A stretch of 5,756 nucleotides of DNA from NCBI GenBank assembly GCA_002292015.1, contig DBBD01000045.1, forward strand, positions 1-5,756, written 5' to 3'. Below are positions 1-5,426 of this stretch, in pieces. Each line of letters starts with the position of its first letter. Within the stretch, counting starts at the first letter, position 1. The notes beneath the pieces were generated by a model. It had not been told where the DNA came from. It saw nothing but the letters and a program-made list of their open reading frames with translations, and made no database searches. This DNA comes from Firmicutes bacterium UBA993. Lineage in GTDB: Bacteria > Bacillota > Dethiobacteria > DTU022. Made by a program: the position numbers and the translations under genes.

Positions 1-1030
1 CAGACCCCTTGTAGACTCCGGCGGCACTAAGGTTTGAAGGATTGACAAATAGTTTATTTTTAACAATGTCCGCAAATGGGATGGTGGTATTGTGCGGAAC
101 ATCGACGTAATGACCCAAGTTATCAGATCTGATTTTGCCACTGTCTATGTAGTAAGTGTAAAGATGGTGGCCTTTGCTACCACCTTTGACAAAGACATGG
201 TAGATTGGATAATTTGATTCAAAGTCGAAACTTTTTCCATTATCAGTTATTTTTATTACCAGGCCACCTGGTCCGGTAAAAGTGCCTCCTCCCTTTATCT
301 CGCCAGACAGTATAAGGCAGCCAGGACCAAATAAATTTGATATTTGTTGTCTTTCTGCATCTCTAAATTGATACTTCGCTATACCAATTCCAACGCTGAA
401 TACTTCCCCCGGAGCTGTCGCTGCTCCGCTTCCGGAATCAGTACTTAAAAAATAACTGCCAAAATTTCCGCTGCCGCTTAATTCATACCCGCTGCCAATA
501 CCACCTTGTTGAGCTGGAAGCTGCGCAAAAACAGCCGGGCCAACCAACTCAAAATCGGTAAAACCGAATCTATTGGGATTATCTGCACTGTATTCTTTTT
601 GGTTGTTGGGACCATAATTAAAATGCGCACTATCGGAAGCGCTAATAGTAGTGTTTGCAACTGTGGCTATCGCGGTATTCGTATGATAAGTTCGTTCCCA
701 ATGTCCTTCAAATTTGACTCTTACAAAAGATTTTTTCGTACCGCTGTTATTGATCAGGTAGTTCAAACCGGCACAATAAGGATCAAATAGAACATTGCTT
801 GCTATTTGCTGTCCCTTAATATCATAAGGTCCGTCAACTTCAATATCCAGTGTCCCGGCGGTAAAAGTATTTTCCGTCTTATCACCCGCAGTAAACCAGG
901 CGTTGGTTGTACCGACGGTTAGAGCTACCGCCAATAACAATGCAAAAAAGCCGTAAACCAAACCGCTGCGCGGTGACAGGGCCCGTTTGCTAAAACCCGC
1001 TATGCTGTCTTTATGATTTATTTTACCCAT
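1..1030 (-). CDS. SipW-dependent signal peptide protein, TasA/CalY-like secreted protein (partial, C-terminus off the left edge)
   Basis: An open frame of 343 codons runs from ATG at 1030 to the window edge with no stop, so the C-terminus is missing. The N-terminus is basic (residues 1-22), followed by a hydrophobic segment (about 24-42), then TNA|WFTAGDKTENTFTAGTLDI (42-63). This matches the SipW-type pattern (A-F-x-D...N-x-F-x-A-G-x-L-D) of TasA and camelysin, and predicts cleavage after Ala44. Residues 82-111 (N-N-S-G-T then VRVKF...W) resemble the first beta-sandwich strands of that family. Residues about 172-205 are Gly/Ser-rich. Residues 276-328 (VKGG at 281-284, YTYY, SDNLG at 302-306) resemble a segment I recall from other bacterial surface proteins, but I could not verify this. 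AGAGGT lies 10 nt before ATG; a GTG directly upstream (1033-1031) is in frame and spaced 8 nt from AGAGG, so either may be the start. Likely role: exported extracellular matrix or surface fibre component. It is the third gene of the operon, 33 bp after its neighbour. Confidence 0.82.
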   Translation of the reverse strand, partial: MGKINHKDSIAGFSKRALSPRSGLVYGFFALLLAVALTVGTTNAWFTAGDKTENTFTAGTLDIEVDGPYDIKGQQIASNVLFDPYCAGLNYLINNSGTKKSFVRVKFEGHWERTYHTNTAIATVANTTISASDSAHFNYGPNNQKEYSADNPNRFGFTDFELVGPAVFAQLPAQQGGIGSGYELSGSGNFGSYFLSTDSGSGAATAPGEVFSVGIGIAKYQFRDAERQQISNLFGPGCLILSGEIKGGGTFTGPGGLVIKITDNGKSFDFESNYPIYHVFVKGGSKGHHLYTYYIDSGKIRSDNLGHYVDVPHNTTIPFADIVKNKLFVNPSNLSAAGVYKGS

Positions 1031-1063
1031 CACGCTTATAACCTCTACTTACTCTTGCTATTT

Positions 1064-1312
1064 TCAGGAAACGTCTTCTTTTGTACTCCAGGTCGGCAGT
1101 TGTAATCCTTCTTCGCGATCAAGGCTTAGGGCTGCTAAGCGCTCGCTGTAAATCAGGTAGCCCATTTCAAGCACGCTCCTGAAGATGCAACTTTTGCGGC
1201 TGTTCATGCTCTGCAGGGTGCCTTGCCAGCTGGTGTTGCGGCGAAACTGCACCCTGATTAAAAATACCGCGTCTTCCATTGTGCTCGGTTTATTCTGATT
1301 AATGTCATCCAC
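1064..1312 (-). CDS. Small protein of unknown function, paralogue of the gene just upstream
   Basis: An 82-residue protein whose function I do not recognise. It starts at GTG 1312. An in-frame TAG two codons earlier rules out a longer form, and Met12 is the only other plausible start. A GAGG is present but 13 nt away, so initiation is probably weak or coupled to the upstream gene 28 bp away. The core (residues 17-59) contains F-L-I-R, then TSWQG (27-31), then F-R-S-x-L-E-M (44-50) and L-x-x-S (53-56). This aligns without gaps up to Ser56 with the neighbouring 75-residue protein, and both share N-K-P at residues 7-9. There is no signal peptide, membrane segment or metal-binding motif. From memory, small proteins with a sWQG...FRS.LE pattern occur near BTAD regulators and SipW-type proteins in Clostridia; this is unverified. 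A cytoplasmic accessory or regulatory partner of the secreted protein is the most I would infer. Confidence 0.7.
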   Translation of the reverse strand: MDDINQNKPSTMEDAVFLIRVQFRRNTSWQGTLQSMNSRKSCIFRSVLEMGYLIYSERLAALSLDREEGLQLPTWSTKEDVS

Positions 1313-1340
1313 TGCCTAATATTTACCTCTTCCGCGTTCA

Positions 1341-1568
1341 TTAGCAAAAAGATCTTAACTCGGTATCGCTCTGCGGATAATTCTGTTCATCTAGTTTGGA
1401 CTGCACCAGCATGATCATTTCCAAAAAATCATTAAAATACTGGATTTGACCGGTTTTAATATGCTCGATTTTACCTTTAAAAGCGGTAGGATCGTCGTTG
1501 CTAATTCTAATCATAAAATCCGAGCCGCGACCTTGGTATATGGGTTTATTATCCGTTTTATTGGTCAT
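1341..1568 (-). CDS. Small protein of unknown function, first gene of the SipW-type protein operon
   Basis: A 75-residue protein of unknown function. The ATG at 1568 is preceded by AGGA with an 8 nt spacer, a good ribosome binding site. The core (residues 18-59) has F-M-I-R-I, T-A-F-K-G (28-32), F-x-x-F-L-E-M (45-51) and L-x-x-S-x-L (54-59). The same positions are conserved in the next gene, so the two are tandem paralogues that have diverged strongly (roughly a quarter identity over the core, counted by eye). It is predicted to be soluble and cytoplasmic, with no signal peptide. It ends 28 bp before the next start and follows the promoter-like region at 1609-1639, so it is probably the leading gene of a three-gene or longer transcript ending in the secreted SipW-type protein. 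It is short but real: it has a good ribosome binding site, a paralogue in tandem and tight spacing. Confidence 0.72.
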   Translation of the reverse strand: MTNKTDNKPIYQGRGSDFMIRISNDDPTAFKGKIEHIKTGQIQYFNDFLEMIMLVQSKLDEQNYPQSDTELRSFC

Positions 1569-1608
1569 ATTCCAAATCCTATCCGGTTAGCTGATCTTAC
1601 TTGAGCTA

Positions 1609-1639
1609 ATTGTAACGAAAACCTGTTATATTTCTGTTA
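1609..1639 (-). promoter_or_regulatory. Candidate SARP/BTAD-type promoter: 11-bp-spaced direct repeats and -10 box
   Basis: Read on the minus strand, TAACAG occurs at 1639-1634 and again at 1628-1623, a period of exactly 11 bp. Then follow 8 bp and TACAAT (1614-1609) as a possible -10 box; no good -35 is present. SARP-family activators are known to bind direct repeats spaced 11 bp, with the proximal repeat 8 bp from the -10, in place of a strong -35. The BTAD regulator encoded at 2914-4173 has that type of DNA-binding domain and would be the natural ligand. The same bases also form an inverted repeat, TTGTAAC (1610-1616) and GTTACAA (1636-1642). About 40 bp separate the -10 from the ATG at 1568. 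This rests on a short motif match. Confidence 0.45.
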
Positions 1640-1652
1640 CAAATTGGGGTTG

Positions 1653-1671
1653 GTTGCTTTATTAAAGCAAC
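1653..1671. repeat. Perfect 8-bp inverted repeat with 3-nt loop
   Basis: GTTGCTTT (1653-1660) and AAAGCAAC (1664-1671) are exact inverted repeats around ATT. The element lies 34 bp past the stop codon of the receiver-domain gene and just upstream of the candidate promoter for the next operon. As RNA it would fold into a short hairpin, but neither strand has the T-run of an intrinsic terminator. It could be a weak terminator, an mRNA 3' end stabiliser or an operator. Confidence 0.4.
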
Positions 1672-1704
1672 ATAGGTCAGAAACAACGGGTATAACAAAA
1701 GATG

Positions 1705-2865
1705 TTAATTGAAGTGGGAATCGCCTTCGAGGGGGAAAATAGTTTCTATTTTCTTCTGCAGGATTAAACCCTGCAGGGAATAGGTGCGGCTATAGGCGCG
1801 ATCAATTCTATCCAGAAGTTCGGCAGCCTGTTCCCGGTTCAAGCCGGGCAGCAGCAACAAAACCTGCCCTTCGTGCCAGTTGGTGAAGAGATCGCCCTTG
1901 CGCAGGGTTTGCGTGAGCACGTTTTTTAAGTTCAACATCACCTCCGGCAGCAGGTAACCAGGCGGTCTGGAATAATCTTTACTGCTGAACGCCAGCATGC
2001 AGAGCAAAACCGATTGGCCACTACGCTCGCTCCGCAGCTGCTCCAGCTTATAAAAATAGCGGAACTGATCGGCATCACAGAAGAGAGCCCCCGCAGGCAG
2101 CTCTTTGCCGTTTAACTTATCCTGAATTACATTCAGATCGATCTCCGGGCCGTCTCCCTCATTCTGGATTCTTTCGTAACCTTTCCTCATACCTTTCGCC
2201 GGAGTTAATCTTATCTCTCTGTAGAATGGCGATACGGCTTCATCGCCTTCAGCTAAGTAATCTTTATCTCGAATTTCATGGTATCGAGCAGCAAGCCCGG
2301 AGTCTGTCTCCTTAACTGCTTTCATTTCTCTCTCTTTACCGATATAGCCTACTTTCCGGGGGTTATTATATAACTTTGGTTCCGGGGCGATTGCACTGCT
2401 ACGATTAGCCCTATCCCCAATAATAGCCTTGGCCTCATTTGCAGCGGCTCGATATGCCTTTTCTTGTAGATCTGCTTCATTTCGGGATGCATACAGACGG
2501 TTCAGGCCCATTTTAATTCTTAGTAGCACGTCCTCCCGCTGCGGCGGTTTCATCAGGTAGTCGTTCACGCCAGCGTCGATCGCCCGACCAAGATCCTGGT
2601 AATATTCGGGGCCGGTAAATGCAATGATGTAAACATGGGGGGCGCGGTGGCGAAGCGCTTTTGTAACTGAAATCGGATCGGTAGTAAAATATTCAAGGTC
2701 AACAATAATCAGCTCGGGGATCAGTTTTTGGGCCAGATCGATCAGCAATTTGCTGGAAGAAATACTTACAATTTCGCAGACAATGTTGTTAGCAGTAAAG
2801 AGCGCTTTAATTTCGCGCGGAGAAATATAGCTGTTTTCGACAAGCAGCAGATACAAGCCAGTCAC
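1705..2865 (-). CDS. Response-regulator receiver protein with C-terminal degenerate GGDEF domain
   Basis: A 386-residue soluble regulator if read from GTG 2865; TTG at 2856 (residue 4) is the better start, giving YLLLVEN right at the N-terminus as usual for receivers. Residues 4-125 are a receiver domain with phospho-acceptor Asp56 (IIVDLE), Thr84 and Lys106 (LMKPP). The acidic pair is E10-N11 instead of D-D/E-D. Residues 126-194 are a charged linker. Residues 195-234 match the tail of the BTAD domain in the upstream protein. Residues 242-386 match that protein's C-terminal domain at 77 of 145 positions. That domain reads as a degenerate GGDEF fold: the motif is HEGQV (331-335), the metal-binding aspartates are absent, but RKGD (322-325) sits five residues before it, as the c-di-GMP I-site does. 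No DNA-binding domain is visible, so it may act through protein contacts, possibly with the BTAD protein. Its kinase is not in the window. It is probably cotranscribed with the BTAD gene (48 bp gap). Confidence 0.85.
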   Translation of the reverse strand: MTGLYLLLVENSYISPREIKALFTANNIVCEIVSISSSKLLIDLAQKLIPELIIVDLEYFTTDPISVTKALRHRAPHVYIIAFTGPEYYQDLGRAIDAGVNDYLMKPPQREDVLLRIKMGLNRLYASRNEADLQEKAYRAAANEAKAIIGDRANRSSAIAPEPKLYNNPRKVGYIGKEREMKAVKETDSGLAARYHEIRDKDYLAEGDEAVSPFYREIRLTPAKGMRKGYERIQNEGDGPEIDLNVIQDKLNGKELPAGALFCDADQFRYFYKLEQLRSERSGQSVLLCMLAFSSKDYSRPPGYLLPEVMLNLKNVLTQTLRKGDLFTNWHEGQVLLLLPGLNREQAAELLDRIDRAYSRTYSLQGLILQKKIETIFPLEGDSHFN

Positions 2866-2869
2866 CCCT
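2862..2869 (-). promoter_or_regulatory. Ribosome binding site that favours the TTG start of the receiver protein
   Basis: AGGGGTGA (2869-2862) closely matches the anti-Shine-Dalgarno complement and overlaps the GTG at 2865, so it cannot easily serve that codon. Counting from AGGGG, it stands 8 nt before the in-frame TTG at 2856, which would start the protein exactly at the first beta strand of the receiver domain. Confidence 0.5.
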
Positions 2870-2913
2870 GCACTTTCTTCTAATCGGCCAGGCTTTTATA
2901 AAACTGGGCGGCA

Positions 2914-4173
2914 TTATTGAAAATGATAATCGCCTTCCAGCTGGTAAAGTGATTCGACCTTTTTATGCATTACCAGGTCATAGAGAGAATATCGCCTGAG
3001 AAAAACACTCTCAATTCTTTCTAAGACCGCCATCGCCTGCTCCCGGTTTAGGCCGGGCAGCAGGAGCAGAAACTGCGCCTCATTCCAGGAGGTAACCAGA
3101 TCACCTTTTCTCAGCGAACCCATAATTACATCCTTTAAATTAAGCATAACGCTCTTTAACTGATCCGCTGGTGGTTTGGTGAAATTACCATGGGCAACAG
3201 TGATCAGGCAAAGAAGTACCGGGTGATCGTTCCTTTCGCTGCGCAGCTGCTCTAATTTATATAAATAGCGAAACATTTCCGGGTCGCAAAAATAAGCCCC
3301 GCTTATGGCCTTTTTACTCTTTAGGTTTTCTTGGATCGTGCCCAGGTCAAGTTCAAAGCTGCCCGTTTCGATACCAACCTGGCGGTAGAGCTTTTTCATT
3401 TCACCTGATGGTTTGACCCCCATCTCGCGGTAAAAAACTGATGTAACCTCGTTATAGTGAGCCCGGGCCCGTGCGGTCTGCCCTTCAGCGATCAATGCTT
3501 CCAGCATGATCTCATGGATATGCTCGTCAAAGTAATCAATGGCGGAAGCCTGCTCGCATAACATGATGATATCAGTATAAACCCTTTTACGTTTAAGCAG
3601 ATCGGTAAGAGAGTAAATTGCATTGAGGTAAATATCGTGGTAATAAGCCCGCAACGGCTCACTCCACTCACTGTATGTTGTTTCGGGTAAGTACTTTCCT
3701 TTATAAAGGGCTATTGCCTTACGGTAAAGGTTCGCTGCCTGGTTTGGTTCGCTTAAGCTTTGACCAACAGCCGCGCGGCAATACGCTTCAAACCGGTCAA
3801 CATCGATCCAGCATTCTACATTATTCTCCCAGTGGTAAGAACCCTGGCTGAAGACTATATTATCAGAAACTGAAGGTTCTGAATCCCCATTTTTTAGCGC
3901 CTGGCGCAGCCTGAACACTTGGGCGCGCATCGCTGTGCCGGGATCGGAATAATCTTTTTCAGGCCAGATGCGTTCCAGGATCTCTTCGGGACTAATTGAC
4001 TGATTACGGTATGAGAGGAGGAATTTAAATACTTCCCACATGCGGCGCGAACGACTGCTGTCTTCGCTAATCACTGTACCTCCCTGGCTTACATAAAATT
4101 TACCAAGGGTAAAGATATTGAACTTGGCTTTGCTCTGCACAGTTTTTGTCTGTACCACTAGAATCACTTCCAC
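2914..4173 (-). CDS. BTAD/SARP-like transcriptional regulator with C-terminal degenerate GGDEF domain
   Basis: A 419-residue protein. Residues 18-117 form an OmpR-type winged helix (FTLGKF at 21-26, ILERIWPE at 65-72, VFRLRQAL at 86-93, wing near 106-115). Residues 120-266 are a bacterial transcriptional activation domain of TPR-like helices, opening with the typical W-x-D-V-D-R-F-E (122-129) and ending FYREMGVKPSGEMKKLYRQ (247-265). Residues 275-419 are a domain shared with the downstream receiver protein, which I read as degenerate GGDEF. It has NEAQF (364-368) in place of GGDEF, no catalytic aspartates, and RKGD (355-358) at I-site spacing. The family binds direct repeats and activates transcription; the likely target is the operon at 1-1568. 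The start is uncertain: GTG 4173 directly follows an in-frame stop and lacks a ribosome binding site. GTG 4167 and GTG 4158 are alternatives, the last lying 11 nt after AGGTGG. It has its own promoter and probably forms an operon with the receiver gene. Confidence 0.87.
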   Translation of the reverse strand: MEVILVVQTKTVQSKAKFNIFTLGKFYVSQGGTVISEDSSRSRRMWEVFKFLLSYRNQSISPEEILERIWPEKDYSDPGTAMRAQVFRLRQALKNGDSEPSVSDNIVFSQGSYHWENNVECWIDVDRFEAYCRAAVGQSLSEPNQAANLYRKAIALYKGKYLPETTYSEWSEPLRAYYHDIYLNAIYSLTDLLKRKRVYTDIIMLCEQASAIDYFDEHIHEIMLEALIAEGQTARARAHYNEVTSVFYREMGVKPSGEMKKLYRQVGIETGSFELDLGTIQENLKSKKAISGAYFCDPEMFRYLYKLEQLRSERNDHPVLLCLITVAHGNFTKPPADQLKSVMLNLKDVIMGSLRKGDLVTSWNEAQFLLLLPGLNREQAMAVLERIESVFLRRYSLYDLVMHKKVESLYQLEGDYHFQ

Positions 4174-4175
4174 CT

Positions 4176-4202
4176 ACAGAAACATAATGTATACATTTCT
4201 GT
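4176..4202. promoter_or_regulatory. Palindromic element in the leader of the BTAD gene
   Basis: AATGTATACATT (4186-4197) is a perfect 12-bp palindrome lying 13-24 bp upstream of GTG 4173. Overlapping it, ACAGAAA (4176-4182) and TTTCTGT (4196-4202) form a second inverted repeat with a 13-nt loop. The position, between promoter and start, fits either an operator (autoregulation) or an RNA hairpin limiting translation. The 8-mer TATACATT recurs at 4273-4280, over the -10 box. Confidence 0.35.
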
Positions 4203-4270
4203 TTTCTTAGCAGACCATATTTCTATTGCATCCTCCATATTTGAAAGTTCCAGCATCTCTTGGGCAATTA

Positions 4271-4299
4271 ATTATACATTACAAATAAATCTATGTAAA
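4271..4299 (-). promoter_or_regulatory. Sigma-A-type promoter for the BTAD-receiver operon
   Basis: On the minus strand, TTTACA (4299-4294) and TATAAT (4276-4271) are separated by exactly 17 bp, five of six and six of six to consensus, in an AT-rich setting. Transcription would begin near 4264, leaving a leader of about 90 nt before the BTAD start. The 183 bp gap between mltG and the BTAD gene shows no other gene and no clear intrinsic terminator for mltG. Confidence 0.7.
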
Positions 4300-4356
4300 T
4301 TATAAAATAAGCAATTACTGCTATATTTTTCTAAATAAGGTCTGCCCTTCGCTTTC

Positions 4357-5412
4357 TCAAGGAAGATTTGCTTCCGCCCTGGCTACATTCGCAAGGTGCT
4401 CCTTGAGGGTGTGCGAAAAGAAGTGCTCACCGCTGCTATCATATTTATAGTTATAGAAAAAATAGTCCGAGGCTTCGGGGTAGAGAGCGGCAGCGATCGA
4501 TGCTGCCCCGGGGGCGGCAATCGGTCCGGGCGGCAAGCCGGTATAGCGATAAGTGTTAAAAGGGGATTCGATCTCGAGATCTTTAAAGGTCAGGAATTCT
4601 TTTGTTTCACCCAGTGCGTACTGGATGGTGGCATCAATCTGCAGCAGCATGCCGATTTCCAGGCGGTTGTAGATCACCCCGGCAATTAAGGGCCGTTCGT
4701 GAGCAACCCGAGCCTCGCGCTCGACCATGGCCGCAATTGTGAGAATTTCGTGCAGGTTGCTGTTCAGCTCTGCAATGCGCTGCTGATCAGCAGCAGTGAC
4801 AATCTGCTCCAGGCGGCGCAGCATTAGAGCAACAATCTCCTCCACACTGCTTTCAGAAGATACCTCGTAAGTGTCGGGGAAAAGGTATCCTTCCAGTCGG
4901 TATTCAATCTGCGGATCAGTCACCTCTTGCAAAAAAGGGAAACTTTCCAAAATGCCGGCTGATGGCCGGCGGGCAAAGTCCAAAAATGCGCTGCTTTCAA
5001 CCAGGCCCTTTTCTTCTAAGCGCAAAGCTATCTCCTTTACAGTAAAACCTTCGGGGATCGTGAACCAAATGGTATCCGTGTAAACGTCGCCTGATGCGAG
5101 CTTCTCCGCGATCTGTACTAAGCTGAGTGAAGGGCTTAGCTTATAGGTACCGGCGATAAAACGATGCCCCAAACCCTGAAGGCGCGCATAAAGCTGAAAG
5201 ATCTGCTGATTACGGATCAGACCTTCGCTGTGAAGCAGCTCACTGATTGCAGCAGCGTCGGCACCGGGGGGAATCTCAATTAAGTGGTAATCGTCTACAG
5301 CATGAGGGTTAAGAGGCTGCAGCTGTTGGTTATAATAGCTGTGCCCGACTGCATAAGCGGCCAGGGCTAAGATTGCCAAGACGAGCAGCACAATCAGAAT
5401 GCGCTTTAACAT
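4357..5412 (-). CDS. mltG: Endolytic murein transglycosylase MltG
   Basis: A 351-residue membrane-anchored protein of the YceG/MltG family, which cuts nascent peptidoglycan glycan strands beside the membrane and so sets strand length. Residues 3-23 form one N-terminal transmembrane helix, with the rest outside. Residues about 43-110 are the LysM-like N-terminal subdomain (EIPPGADAAAISELL...GTYKLSPS). The catalytic region follows: EGYLFPDTY (174-182), then TIAAMVEREA (225-234), where Glu231 corresponds to the catalytic glutamate (Glu218 in E. coli by family comparison), then YNRLEIGMLLQIDATIQYALG (248-268), YRYTGLPPGPI (288-298) and HFFSHTLKEH (330-339). All family landmarks are intact and the length is normal. 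ATG 5412 has AAGGAG with an 8 nt spacer, partly overlapping the stop of the DUF1292 gene 14 bp upstream, so the two are cotranscribed. This is housekeeping and probably unrelated in function to the genes to its left. Confidence 0.96.
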   Translation of the reverse strand: MLKRILIVLLVLAILALAAYAVGHSYYNQQLQPLNPHAVDDYHLIEIPPGADAAAISELLHSEGLIRNQQIFQLYARLQGLGHRFIAGTYKLSPSLSLVQIAEKLASGDVYTDTIWFTIPEGFTVKEIALRLEEKGLVESSAFLDFARRPSAGILESFPFLQEVTDPQIEYRLEGYLFPDTYEVSSESSVEEIVALMLRRLEQIVTAADQQRIAELNSNLHEILTIAAMVEREARVAHERPLIAGVIYNRLEIGMLLQIDATIQYALGETKEFLTFKDLEIESPFNTYRYTGLPPGPIAAPGAASIAAALYPEASDYFFYNYKYDSSGEHFFSHTLKEHLANVARAEANLP

Positions 5413-5426
5413 CAGCCGCGCTCCTT

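Noticed and set aside
478..660. Minus-strand 60-codon frame inside the SipW-type gene
   Set aside because: It is an alternative frame of the accepted gene, which has a clear signal peptide and ribosome binding site.
506..790. Plus-strand open frame of 94 codons
   Set aside because: It lies wholly antisense to the SipW-type protein gene, has no ribosome binding site or recognisable domain, and its length is expected by chance opposite a real gene.
1653..1671. Intrinsic terminator for the receiver gene
   Set aside because: The hairpin is real but no T-run follows on the minus strand (CAACCCCAATTT follows), so I list it only as an inverted repeat.
1705..4173. Active diguanylate cyclase
   Set aside because: The GGDEF signature is replaced by NEAQF or HEGQV and the metal-binding aspartates are absent in both proteins, so cyclase activity is not credible.
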